Below, piece after piece: positions 26,925 to 36,406 of a stretch of 64,000 nucleotides of DNA. This stretch comes from Flavobacteriales bacterium (lineage in GTDB: Bacteria > Bacteroidota > Bacteroidia > Flavobacteriales_F > PHOS-HE28): positions 54,530-118,529 of the forward strand of contig JADJXF010000019.1 of NCBI GenBank assembly GCA_016715995.1, in the 5' to 3' direction. The translations under genes were made by a program, and so were the position numbers. The notes under the pieces were generated by a model. The model did no database searches, was not told where the DNA came from, and saw only the letters and a program-made list of their open reading frames with translations. Each line of letters opens with the position of its first letter. The stretch's first letter is position 1.

Positions 26925-29067
26925 CTACCGCAGCAAGGTGATGCTCCCTTGCAACTCGTGCGCCTTGCCATCGAGGCCCTCGGCCTCCAGCACATAGAAG
27001 TAAGTGCCTGACGAGGCCATCTCGCCGGCGAAGGTGCGGCCGTCCCACGATTGCTGCCCGCGCTCCAGGCGCGCCACCAGCTGGCCGTAGCGGTTGTAGA
27101 TGCTCAGATCCACCTGCCGCATGCCGATGGCCTGCAGGCGAAGCTGGTCGTTGCTGCCATCGCCGTTGGGCGTGAAGACATTCGGCACGAAGACCGAGCT
27201 GGGCGGAACCTCGGAGCCGAGCACCTGAATCTGTCCTGATGCGGTGGCGGTGCAGCCTTGCTCGGTAACGGTGAGCACCACGGTGAAGGTGCCGGGACTG
27301 AGATAGGTGTGGGTGGGGGAGAAGGCGGTGCTGCTTCCGCCATCGCCGAATTGCCACGACATGGACGCGTTGGCGGGTGAGCTGGTGTTGGTGAAGACAA
27401 CCTCGAGCGGCGCATCGCCCACGCTCACATCGGTGGTGAACGAAGCCGCAACGGAGACCACCGTCACATCGGTGGATGCATTGCCCGTGCCGCAGGCGTT
27501 GGTGCCGGTGACGCTGTAGGTACCGGCCTGCGATACGGTGATGGATGCGCTGGTCTCCTGCGTGCTCCACACGTAGCTATCGGCGCCGCTGGCGGTGAGC
27601 GTGACGTTCTGGCCGGGGCAGAGCGCGGTGGGCCCCGATGCGGCGATGCTCACCTGCGGATCGGTGCCGAGCGTGATGTCGATCTGCGCGCTGCCGGTGC
27701 CGCACGCATTGGTGCCCGTGACGGTGATGGTGCCCGGCTGCGACACGGTGATGCTCGTGCTGGTCTCCTGCGTGCTCCACAGGTAGCTGTCGGCGCCGCT
27801 GGCGGTGAGCGTCACGCTCTCGCCGGGGCAGAGCGCAGTGGGGCCATCCGGCGTGATGGCCACCGCAGGACCGTTGGCGAGCGTGATATCGATCTGCGCG
27901 CTGCCGCTGCCGCAGGCATTGGTGCCGGTGACGGAGTAAGTGCCGGGTGTGGATACGGTGATGCTCGCCGTGGTCTCCTGCCCGCTCCACTCGTAGGTGT
28001 CGGCGCCGCTGGCCGTCAGGGTGACGCTTTCGCCGGGGCAGAGCGTTGTGGGGCCATCAGGAGTGATGGTCACCAAGGGCGCCGAGCCGCTGGGTAGCGT
28101 ATAATCCACGCAGATGGTGGCGCCACAGGTGCCGATGGCGCAGAACTGGATTACTACGGCACCCACGTCGCCCGGCCCCGCCAGGTAAGCAGTGGTCAGG
28201 TTGTTGGGATCGCTGAAGGTGCCGGTGCCGCCCTGCCATTGCAAGCTGATGAAATCGCCGCTCGCGCTGCCGGTGAGCAGCACGCTGCCCGTGCCGTTGC
28301 AGATGCTGCCCTCGGCATACACCACCTCAACCAAAAGCGGCACGAAGGGCGCTTGGCAGCCGTAGTTCACATACGAGACCTGCGCAGGGCCGGGCCAGGT
28401 GAATTCCGCCGTGGCGCCATCGTTCTCCGCCGAGGTGCCGCCGTAGGTGCCGTACACGTTGGTGAGCAGCGCGCGGTCGTAGGTGGCGGTATCGCTGCAA
28501 CTGGTGGGCAGGTAGGTGAGGATGAGCGTGCGCGTGCTGCTGGCGCCGCTGGGCGTAGCGCTGATGGTTGCGCCGTTGTTGTGGTTGGCGAAATGGCCGC
28601 TCGAATTGCCCGGCGCCTGGAAGACGATGAAGAGCGTGTCGCTCAGGTTGGTGAAGGAGTTGGCCGCCGTACACATCTGGGTGCTGGTGACCATGAGCAC
28701 CGCGCTGCCCGGCGGGATGATGCCGCCGGGAGGCTCCACCAGCCAGCCGCAGCCTTGCACCGTGGCATTGAGGTCATCGGTGATCTGCGCGGTGGTGGCG
28801 TTCTGCACCAGCCCGTTCCAGTTGTTGTTCGGCCAGTCGGCCGCGATCTCGCTGAGCGCCGTGGCCTGGCCCGGTGCGGAAGCGCACCATCTCGTTCATG
28901 CCCTCAGCGCCGCCGGGGCACTGCGGCAGGTCGAGGCAGGCATCCACCAGGATGCTCTCGATCTCCAGGCATTGGGTGGGCACCTGGGCCTGGGCCGCGG
29001 AGAAACCGAGCGCGGCGGCCAACAGCGCGATGAAGCGGAGCGGCCGCAACGGGTGAACGACAATCAT
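26925..29067 (-). pseudogene. Large Ig-like/PKD repeat surface protein with T9SS type B domain, frameshifted near its 5' end
   Basis: The minus strand encodes a signal peptide (MIVVHPLRPLRF to AAQAQ) and ECxEIESILVDAC-type N-terminal sequence up to FRTG. The frame then breaks near 28868-28872 and resumes at QATALSEIAADWPNNNW. Downstream are about three Ig-like repeats of 70 residues (LCPGESVTLTASGAD...), a PKD domain (SWQFGDGGSS) and the C-terminal domain VPNVFTPNGDGSNDQ ending GSITLLR. A two-base deletion in a short run fits best. Corrected length is about 715 residues. Its neighbour at 24474 is similar in kind. Confidence 0.85.
27430..28060 (-). repeat. Three tandem 210-bp units encoding 70-residue Ig-like repeats
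   Basis: Within the gene above, the protein motifs LCPGESVTLTASGAD, QETxxSITVS and VTGTNACGxG recur every 70 codons. The DNA (for example GCCGGGGCAGAGCG on the plus strand near 27835 and 28040) is almost the same. Repeats this similar can gain or lose units by recombination. Confidence 0.8.
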
Positions 29068-29251
29068 GGGCAAGCGCACTTGCAAGCAAAGGTCGCTCCG
29101 GACGTGTGAAACCTCTGTTGCCCGCAGGCCGGGATGCTAACAAGGTTATGCCCAACAATTGGCGCAGCTAACCAATACTGGCGAAGCATCATAAATACAA
29201 CGCGGGTGCGAGAAGATTGAGGAGTACATGCTGCCACAGTCCCTCAAATCG
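29068..29251. other. Intergenic, no feature supported
   Basis: Together with the repeat that follows, this is a gene-free gap of 383 bases between two divergent starts. I see no RNA gene or clear promoter here. Confidence 0.4.
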
Positions 29252-29397
29252 CTCAGGTACAGCGTGCGGTGGGTGTCCACGGCCAGCGCGGCCGCGCCCG
29301 GCTCGGGAGCCTGCGCTGCGGGCCATGTGCGAGACGGGCAGCGGCTTTGGCCGTGGCGCACTTTGGGCTCCACCCTTTGTGCGAGCAAAGGGTGGAA
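29252..29397 (+). repeat. Dispersed hairpin-ended element, copy A
   Basis: About 145 bp that recurs, inverted and nearly identical, at 61456-61601, and more distantly at 61813-61962. It begins around GCGTGCGGTGGGTGTCCACG and ends with a perfect 10-bp hairpin CCACCCTTTG-tgcgag-CAAAGGGTGG at 29370-29395. It lies between two divergent genes. It has no plausible coding frame shared among copies. Confidence 0.75.
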
Positions 29398-29438
29398 ATC
29401 GCATTGGCGCGGAGCGACCACCGACCAACCCCGCCACC

Positions 29439-29446
29439 TACTTTCG
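29439..29446 (+). promoter_or_regulatory. Putative -7 box TACTTTCG before the PLP enzyme gene
   Basis: The TACTTTCG box ends 4 nt before the ATG at 29451, the same spacing as at pyrE (4 nt), which suggests a leaderless transcript. Confidence 0.45.
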
Positions 29447-29450
29447 GTGC

Positions 29451-30734
29451 ATGACCGACCGCCGCAGCTTCATCCGTCAGAGCGCCGCCCTGCTGGGCAG
29501 CCTCGCCCTGCACCAGCGCCTCGAGGCCGCCTACCCGGAACTGGCCGGGCCAGCCGGTGTGCCCGTCGGCCCACTTGAGGAGGGCTCCTTCTGGCGCAAC
29601 GTGCGCGCGGCGTACGCCTGCAGCCCCACGCTCATCAACCTGAACAATGGCGGGGTGTGCCCCACGCCGCGCGCCGCCATGGAGGCGCTTGACCACTACA
29701 ACCGCATGTGCAACGAGGCGCCCAGCTACTACATGTGGCGCATCCTCGACCAGGACCGCGAGCCCCTGCGCATGAACATGGCGCGCCTGGCCGGCTGCAG
29801 CGCGGAGGAACTGGCCCTCTGCCGCAACGCCACCGAGGCGCTCAACACCATCATCTTCGGCCTGCCCCTGAAGACCGGTGACGAGGTGGTGGTGAGCACG
29901 CACGACTACCCCAACATGGCCAACGCATGGAAGCAGCGCGCCGCGCGCGATGGCGTGAAGCTCGTGTACGCCGACCCGCAGCTGCCGAGCGAGGACGAGG
30001 AGGCGATGACGCAGGCCTACGTGTCGCGCTTCACCGCGAAGACCAAGCTGGTCCACATCACGCATGTGGTGAACTGGAACGGCCAGATTCTGCCCGTGCG
30101 GCGCATCGCCGACGAGGCGCGCAAGCGCGGCATCGAGGTGCTGGTGGATGGCGCGCACTCCTTCGCGCTGCTCGACTACAAGATCCCCGACCTCGGCGCC
30201 GACTACTGGGGCACCAGCTTGCACAAGTGGCTGTGCGCCCCTTTTGGCAACGGGCTCCTATGGGTGAGCAAGGAGAAGATCGGAAAACTGTGGCCGCTGC
30301 TCAGCAACGACAATCCGCAGGGCCCCGACATCCGCAAGTTCGAGAGCCTCGGCACGCGCAGCTTCCCCATCGAGATGGCCACCGGCTATGCGCTCGACCT
30401 GCACGAGCTCATCGGCAGCCGCCGCAAACAGGAGCGCCTGCACTTCTTGAAGAACTACTGGATGGAGCGCGTGCGCGAGGTGCCCGGCATCTTCTTCAAC
30501 ACCTCCATGGACCCGCGCTACGGATGCGCCATCGGCGTGTTCGGCATCGAAGGGAAGAAGGCCACCGCGCTCAGCGAGCAGCTCTTCGCCAAGTGGAAGA
30601 TCCACACCGTGGCCATTGAGCGCGAGGCGAAGCCCGGCACCGAAGCCGCGTACAACCACGTGCGCGTCACCCCCAACGTGTACACCACCACCGATGAGTT
30701 GGATAGGCTGGTGGAGGGGATAAAGGGGGTGTGA
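29451..30734 (+). CDS. Exported class V-fold PLP-dependent aminotransferase-like enzyme (isopenicillin N epimerase-like)
   Basis: 427 residues. The N-terminus MTDRRSFIRQSAALLGSLAL resembles a twin-arginine or Sec-type leader (DRRSFIRQ). The PLP domain has NNGGVCPTPRAAMEAL, the aspartate in VLVDGAHSF, and the Schiff-base lysine in TSLHKWLCAP near residue 258. Family members epimerise or desulfurise amino-acid substrates; the true substrate is unknown. A folded, cofactor-containing export by Tat would fit. It is preceded by a leaderless-type promoter and a dispersed repeat. Confidence 0.87.
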   Translation: MTDRRSFIRQSAALLGSLALHQRLEAAYPELAGPAGVPVGPLEEGSFWRNVRAAYACSPTLINLNNGGVCPTPRAAMEALDHYNRMCNEAPSYYMWRILDQDREPLRMNMARLAGCSAEELALCRNATEALNTIIFGLPLKTGDEVVVSTHDYPNMANAWKQRAARDGVKLVYADPQLPSEDEEAMTQAYVSRFTAKTKLVHITHVVNWNGQILPVRRIADEARKRGIEVLVDGAHSFALLDYKIPDLGADYWGTSLHKWLCAPFGNGLLWVSKEKIGKLWPLLSNDNPQGPDIRKFESLGTRSFPIEMATGYALDLHELIGSRRKQERLHFLKNYWMERVREVPGIFFNTSMDPRYGCAIGVFGIEGKKATALSEQLFAKWKIHTVAIEREAKPGTEAAYNHVRVTPNVYTTTDELDRLVEGIKGV

Positions 30735-30844
30735 GCCGCAGCGGAATACCAGTTCTCTCAGCCTGTCAATGGCCGTTTCTTAGCGAGACGGCGTGGTGTA
30801 TTGGCTTGCAGCGAGATTCCGATTCGCACCGCCCACGAGTGAAA

Positions 30845-30869
30845 AGCCCTGTGGCCATTCCACAGGGCT
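30845..30869 (-). terminator. Hairpin terminator of the gene at 30882
   Basis: Perfect 10-bp stem AGCCCTGTGG-ccatt-CCACAGGGCT. On the minus strand it is followed by TTTTC, a Rho-independent pattern. It lies 12 nt past the stop at 30882 and may also act on the convergent gene ending at 30734. Confidence 0.7.
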
Positions 30870-30881
30870 CTCACATACGCA

Positions 30882-31367
30882 CTACTTGCTCTTCAGCCAT
30901 CCGTTGATCAGCCGCGCCCAGTTGTCGGCGAATTGGACTTCTCCGTCCAATGTGGTGCCGTAGCCCGAGCGGTAGAGGACCAGTCGTTTTTCGTCCCGGC
31001 TATTTTCCTTGGGCACCAGGCACAACTCCACGCTGGCCGGCATGCCTTCGGCGTCGTCGGCCTTCGCCGTGCGTCCGTCCCGCAGGGCCTCGCAGCTCCG
31101 CACCTCGGCCAGGTTCACGTGCTGTACCGCAGGGTTCTCCTCCCGCTCGTTGTAGAAGAACAGGGTTTTCTTGTCCTCATCCATGCCCAGTGCGATGCCG
31201 TTGCAGGTGTCCACCTGGCCAATCGTGCTCCGTTGCTGTTGCGCGGCATCGCGCATGGCGCTTTGCAGGCGTGCCGCTTTCTTCCTTCGGCTCCGGTAGT
31301 CGAGCACGAACGGCAGCGCGAAGAGCGCCAGGCAGATGATGCCGATCGTGAGTGTTGCATTATCCAT
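30882..31367 (-). CDS. Hypothetical single-pass membrane protein
   Basis: About 161 residues: MDNATLTIGIICLALFALPF forms one N-terminal helix, followed by a basic stretch (DYRSRRKKAARL) and a cytoplasmic domain of about 120 residues ending INGWLKSK. No family recognised. A second ATG at 31373 is equally possible; AGGAAGAAG-like sequence lies just before both. Confidence 0.6.
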   Translation of the reverse strand: MDNATLTIGIICLALFALPFVLDYRSRRKKAARLQSAMRDAAQQQRSTIGQVDTCNGIALGMDEDKKTLFFYNEREENPAVQHVNLAEVRSCEALRDGRTAKADDAEGMPASVELCLVPKENSRDEKRLVLYRSGYGTTLDGEVQFADNWARLINGWLKSK

Positions 31368-31482
31368 TTCCATCTTCTTCCGTTTTGGTGATGTACGAAC
31401 TGCTCCTAGGGTCGCGCGCAACGGCGCGGCCTAGCGTATCCAGGTCGATCGCCCCGCAGGACGATGGCCGCTCAGGAGCGGA

Positions 31483-31920
31483 TCACCAGAAGAAATGGAA
31501 GGGGAAGAGGAGCGCGCTTCGCCGCAGCGCCACGAGGGTGCTACCCGCCGTCCGTTCGATGCGGGCGGATGCCGAGCGCACCGAGCGGTCTGCGGCGTGG
31601 ATGATCGCGGAGAACCCGGAGGCACGGTCCTTCGCATTTGGCGCAGGCGCACTGCCGATGGGGCTCGTCAGGCTTTCCGATGGCGGGGAATGATGCAGCA
31701 GCAGGCCGGCGGGACCGAATGCGGTGCCGCTGTGCATCCCGTAGGCAGCATCCTGCCAGGCGGAGCGGGTGCCGGTGTGCTTGATGGGCGCGGCCCCAAC
31801 GAACAGCACCGCGGCGAGCAGCACGAAGCCGAATGGGAAGCGGCGAGGATTCCTGTGCTTCACGCCATGCGCGTGCGCCGATGGCCGGAAGGAGCGTGAC
31901 GTGTTCGAAAGCGATTGCAT
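31483..31920 (-). CDS. Hypothetical small membrane protein
   Basis: 145 residues with one hydrophobic segment (FPFGFVLLAAVLFVGAAP, residues ~28-45) and a Ser/Ala-rich low-complexity remainder ending FPFHFFW. No family recognised. A TAGCTTCG box 12 nt upstream supports transcription, but the composition is ordinary for chance frames in this GC-rich DNA, so confidence is limited. Confidence 0.4.
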   Translation of the reverse strand: MQSLSNTSRSFRPSAHAHGVKHRNPRRFPFGFVLLAAVLFVGAAPIKHTGTRSAWQDAAYGMHSGTAFGPAGLLLHHSPPSESLTSPIGSAPAPNAKDRASGFSAIIHAADRSVRSASARIERTAGSTLVALRRSALLFPFHFFW

Positions 31921-31976
31921 CGGAATCGGGCGCGAAGCTACCTCAGGTCCTCTGCGTCAAGCCAGGGCACCTTGCG

Positions 31977-33469
31977 TCACCGGAACACCGTCACATGCCC
32001 CGCCTTGGTGATCTCGTTCGTGGGCTGGCACGGATCGCGCATGCGCATGGTGTACACGTACACGCCCACGGGCGCATCGGCGCCATCCCATTGCTCGTTG
32101 GGGTCGATGGTGCTCCACAGGGTGCGGCCCCAGCGATCGTAAAGGATCAGTTCGAAGCCCGTGTCGGGGATCTCCACGCGGTCGGGCCACAGGTCGTTGA
32201 TGCCATCGTCGTTCGGCGTGAAGGCGTTGGCCAGGAAGAGCACGGGCTCGGTGCGCACATCCACCATCACGTCCAGCGTATCGTCGCAGCGGTTGGGCTG
32301 CGTGGTGTACAGCGTGAAGTCGTAAACGTCGTAGCGGCGGAAGTCCCAGCGGATGTAGCCCGAGCAATCGTTGGTGACCAGGCTGTCGCCGATGAAGAAG
32401 GCGCACGAATCGCTCTGGCTGCCAAGCACGATGTCCACCACGGGCGAGCAGGGGATTTGCACCGCGCTGAAGATGGCCGGCCGCTGCGGGCGGATGTAGA
32501 TGCTGTCCTGCACAGGAGCACCACCGCAGCCGAAGAGGTCGAAACCCTGCAACGAGATCGGCTGCCACAGCCCCTGCGGGAACACCACCGTGGGGTCGGG
32601 CAGGTTGCTGAAGCCGAAGCCGCCCCAGCGCCACACGAGCGAGTCGGCATCGGTGGCCACGGTGTTCACGATGATCTCCACGTTCTGGCAGGCGCTGTCC
32701 GGCGCGGCGAAGGCTACGAGGGACTGGGAAGCTCGGTGATGAGGATGTCGTCCGTGGCGCTGCAGCCGGTGGCGGTGTTGGTGCCGGTAACCGAAAGCAG
32801 GCCGCTGAAGCCGGGCTCCACTGTATAGCTGAATCCGGTGGCGCCGGTGCTCCACACCAGCTGGTCCGGCGCGAAGCCCCAATCGAGCTGCGCGGTGATC
32901 ACCGGCGGATCGCTGGGGCAGTAGTCGGTAGTGCCCACCAGCGTGATGTTCGGTTCGCCGATGCTGGTGGTGACGATTGCGGGGCAAGGCGACGGTCCAC
33001 CGAACACCACCACGGAATAGACCCCGAAGTTGAGGTTGCTGATGGTGGCGCTGGTGATCGTGGGGTCGTGCACCCATTGCCAAGTGTAGGGCCCGGGGTT
33101 CACGGTGAAAGTGATGCTGCCGTCGGCTAAGCCGGCGCAGGTGGGAGGTGTCACCGCCATGGTGCCGAGTGGCGCCACGTAGGGCTCGGTGAGCAGCGTG
33201 TCGAGCACCGTTTCGCAGGTCGTGCCATCCGTTACTGTCACGGAGTAGAACCCCGGCTCCAAGTTGAACACGCTGGCCCCCGTCTCGAGGTCGTCATGCG
33301 TCCATGTATAGGTGTACGGTCCGCCGCTGGTTGTGATTACCGCGATGGCGCCGTCGTTGAAGTCCGGACAGGTGATGGGGGAGATGTTGAAGGTCACATC
33401 GCACGGCGGCAGCTGCGCCTGCGCGGCGGTGGCAGCGGCGAGGAGGACTAGGGAGAGGAGTGCGCGCAT
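31977..33469 (-). pseudogene. SprB-repeat surface protein with T9SS type B domain, frameshifted (paralogue 1)
   Basis: The signal peptide (MRALLSLVLLAAATAAQAQ) and SprB-like repeats read well to ITELPSPS, where a stop appears at 32714-32716. The intact neighbour has LPSPFVAFA at this point; restoring one T (about 32719) gives the same and continues in the other frame to the end AGHVTVFR. The second half holds the C-terminal sorting domain FLANAFTPNDDGINDLWPD. Corrected length is about 497 residues. It lies next to its paralogue. Confidence 0.85.
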
Positions 33470-33570
33470 CAGGTGTATGACTGGGAAGGTCGCACAAGGC
33501 GGCGCCTGCATCAACGACGGATTGGGCTTCGGAGTGTATGGACGCAGGTTCGGCGCGGCGCGTTGGTCGG

Positions 33571-34839
33571 TCAGCGGAACAGCGTCATGTGCCCCACCTT
33601 CTCAATGGAGTTGGTGGGCGAGCACGGGTCGCGCATCTTCATGGTGTACACGTATACGCCCAGCGGGGCCTGACCACCGGAAAGCGCGCCGTCCCATTGG
33701 TCCAGCGGATTGGTGGTACTCCAGATGTTGTTGCCCCAGCGGTCGTACAGCACCAGCTCGAAGCCCGCTTCCGGGATGTCCACGCGGTCGGGCCAAAAGT
33801 CGTTGATGCCGTCTTCGTTGGGCGTGAACGCGTTGGCGAGGAAGAGGGTGGGCTCGGTGCGCACGTCCACGATCACATGCGTGGTATCGTTGCAGTTGTT
33901 GGCCTGCGTGGCGAAGAGCGTGAACTCGTAGAAATCGTAACGGCCGAAGTCCCATCGGAAGTAGCTGGCGCAATCGTGCGTCACCAGGCTGTCGCCGATG
34001 AAGAAGGCGCAGGAGTCGGCCACGCTGCCCAGTACGATGTCGACCATGGGCGTGCAGGGTACCTGCACGGCGGAGAAGATGGCGGGTACCTGAGCGCGGA
34101 TGAAGAGGCTGTCCACCACCGGCAGCCCGCCGCAGCCGAGCGTATCGAAGCCCTGGAGCGAGATGGGCTGCCAGCCCGCCTGCGGGAAGACCACCGTGGG
34201 GTCCGGTAGGTTGCTGAAGCCGAAGCCGCCCCAGCGCCACACGAGCGAATCGGCGTCGGTGGCCACGGTGTTCACGATGATCTGCACGTTCTGGCAGGCG
34301 CTGTCGGGCGTGGCGAAGGCCACGAAGGGGCTGGGCAGTTCGGTCAGGATGGTCAGGTCGCCCACCAGGCAGCCATTCGCATCCACGGCGCTCACGCTCA
34401 CATTCCCAATGGTGCCAGCAGGAAGGGAGATGGTTGCTGTGCTATCACCGGTGCTCCAATCGTAATCGACCGGAATGAAGCCGCCGATGGGAACCACGGT
34501 GAGCACGGGTGGATTGCTCGGGCAGTAGGTGGTGTTGCCCGTGATGAGGATATCCGGCTCCACCAGCACCGTCACCAGCAGGTCGAAGCAGCCGTCCGGA
34601 CCGCTCACGGCCACATCGTACAAGCCCGGACCCAGTCCGGTCGCGGTTGCACCGGTCAGGGTCGCGTCGTGGGTCCAGACGTAGGTGAACGGCCCCCCGG
34701 ACCCTGTCACCACCGTGATGCTGCCGTCGTTCAGCCCGGCGCAGGAGATGGGTTGTTCGGTCAGTGACACATCACAAGGCTCCTGGCCCCAGAGTTGGAG
34801 TCCGGCAATCAGGGCGATGAGGAGGGTTAGGGCGCGCAT
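33571..34839 (-). CDS. SprB-repeat surface protein with T9SS type B domain (paralogue 2)
   Basis: 422 residues: signal peptide (ends LQLWGQ), SprB-like repeats (LNDGSITVVTGSGGPFTYVW), a second conserved block (SPFVAFATPDSACQNVQIIVNT) and the T9SS type B tail FLANAFTPNEDGINDFWPD to HMTLFR. The second half is nearly the same as in the gene at 31977. The N-terminal repeats differ. It is likely secreted and surface bound. Function unknown. Confidence 0.87.
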   Translation of the reverse strand: MRALTLLIALIAGLQLWGQEPCDVSLTEQPISCAGLNDGSITVVTGSGGPFTYVWTHDATLTGATATGLGPGLYDVAVSGPDGCFDLLVTVLVEPDILITGNTTYCPSNPPVLTVVPIGGFIPVDYDWSTGDSTATISLPAGTIGNVSVSAVDANGCLVGDLTILTELPSPFVAFATPDSACQNVQIIVNTVATDADSLVWRWGGFGFSNLPDPTVVFPQAGWQPISLQGFDTLGCGGLPVVDSLFIRAQVPAIFSAVQVPCTPMVDIVLGSVADSCAFFIGDSLVTHDCASYFRWDFGRYDFYEFTLFATQANNCNDTTHVIVDVRTEPTLFLANAFTPNEDGINDFWPDRVDIPEAGFELVLYDRWGNNIWSTTNPLDQWDGALSGGQAPLGVYVYTMKMRDPCSPTNSIEKVGHMTLFR

Positions 34840-34902
34840 GGAACGGAACGGCGCGAAGATCGTTGATCGGAGTCAAAGCAGCATCCGGGCTTCCGCGACG
34901 GC

Positions 34903-36336
34903 TCAGGCCAAGTTGAAGGCCTCGCCCCGCCGGGGGATCAGCACCTGCTGGAATCCGGCTTCGGTACATAGGCCTTTCAGCGCCAGCAGCGGCTTTTCAA
35001 CGCCATGCACGAGGAAGAGCTGGTCCACCTTTTTCGGGTCCTGACAGGCTAGGTAGCGCAGCAGTTCTTTCCGGTCGGCGTGCGCGCTGAAGAACTCCAT
35101 GCGCGCCACCGAGGCGTTCACCGGAATGGTTTCGCCGAAGATCCGCACGTGCTTATCGCCTGCAATGAGGTCAGCGCCCAAGGTGCCTGGGGCGCAGAAG
35201 CCCACGGCCAGGACACCGTTGGCGGGGTCGGGCAGTGAATTACGCAGGTGGTGGCGCACCCGGCCGGCCTCCATCATGCCGCTTGCGGAAATGATGATGC
35301 ACGGCTTCTTCATGCTGTTGAGCTGCTTGCTGCGGTCCGGGCTCCGCACGAATTCCACACCGGGGAAGGAGAAGAGGTCCGGGTCGCGGCGCAGTTCCTC
35401 GCGCACCTCGGGCCGGAACAGCTTGTCGTAGCGGCGCACGATGTCGGTGGCGCTGATGGCCAGCGGGCTGTCCACGAATACAGGCAGGCGCGGCAGGCGG
35501 CCAGCATTGCTCAGGGCGTTGAGCGCGTAGAGGATCTCCTGGGTCTTGCCGATGCTGAAGGCGGGGATGATGAGTTTGCCGCCCCGCTGAACGCATACCT
35601 CGGTCACATGCCGTAGCAATTCCTCTTCCGCTTCCGCCACCAAGGCATGGTCGCGGTCGCCGTAGGTGCTCTCGCAGATGACGACGTCGGCCTGCGGGAA
35701 TGGCACCGGCTCGGGGAGAAGGCGGTCCACGTAGCGGCCCACATCGCCGGTGAAGGACAGCCGGAGCACGCGATCGCCATCGTCGATGGTCAGGTGAACG
35801 GCCGCGCTCCCGAGGATGTGCCCGGCGTCGGAGAAGGAGAGCGTGATGCCGGGCGCTAGTTCCTGCGATTCGCCGTAATCAATCGTCTGGAAGAGTTCCA
35901 TCGTGGGCGGCACATCGGTCTCCACGTAGAGCGGGCCATCGGACTCCAGCGCTCGACCTTGCTCATTCGCCCGCTTCATGTCGTAGGCGAAATCGTATTC
36001 CTGGATCCGCGCGCTGTCGGCCAGCATGATGGCGCAGAGGTCGCGCGTGGCGGGAGTGCTCCAGATGGGTCCCTTGAAGCCCTCGGCCACCAATCGCGGC
36101 AGCAGCCCGCTGTGGTCGATGTGCGCATGGCTCAGCACCAACAAGTCGATGCTTTCCGGTTCGAATCCGAAGTGACTGTTCGGGTCGCGGCGACCGTTAC
36201 GCAGCGCTTCGCCCTGGAACATGCCGCAGTCCAACAGCAGGCGGGTGCTCTTCCCATCCGCCCGCGTCAACTCCACCAGATGCTTGCTGCCCGTCACGGT
36301 GCCTGCCGCGCCGTGGAACGTGATGCGTACCGCCAT
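34903..36336 (-). CDS. Beta-CASP metallo-beta-lactamase-fold RNA/DNA processing protein
   Basis: 477 residues. The metal-binding motif SHAHIDHSGLLPRL is near residue 70, and further ligands appear in DAGHILGSAAVHL, SFTGDVGR and FFSAHADR. The beta-CASP segment is followed by the RMMBL (RNA-specificity) domain. It resembles YSH1/CPSF-like exonucleases of bacteria. It probably processes RNA, but the substrate is unknown. Length fits the family. Confidence 0.88.
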   Translation of the reverse strand: MAVRITFHGAAGTVTGSKHLVELTRADGKSTRLLLDCGMFQGEALRNGRRDPNSHFGFEPESIDLLVLSHAHIDHSGLLPRLVAEGFKGPIWSTPATRDLCAIMLADSARIQEYDFAYDMKRANEQGRALESDGPLYVETDVPPTMELFQTIDYGESQELAPGITLSFSDAGHILGSAAVHLTIDDGDRVLRLSFTGDVGRYVDRLLPEPVPFPQADVVICESTYGDRDHALVAEAEEELLRHVTEVCVQRGGKLIIPAFSIGKTQEILYALNALSNAGRLPRLPVFVDSPLAISATDIVRRYDKLFRPEVREELRRDPDLFSFPGVEFVRSPDRSKQLNSMKKPCIIISASGMMEAGRVRHHLRNSLPDPANGVLAVGFCAPGTLGADLIAGDKHVRIFGETIPVNASVARMEFFSAHADRKELLRYLACQDPKKVDQLFLVHGVEKPLLALKGLCTEAGFQQVLIPRRGEAFNLA

Positions 36337-36406
36337 GCGGTAAAGATGCGTCTACAAATAATTCTGCTTGGGTCCCGCTCAACCCTCAACCCTCAACCTT
36401 CAAACC

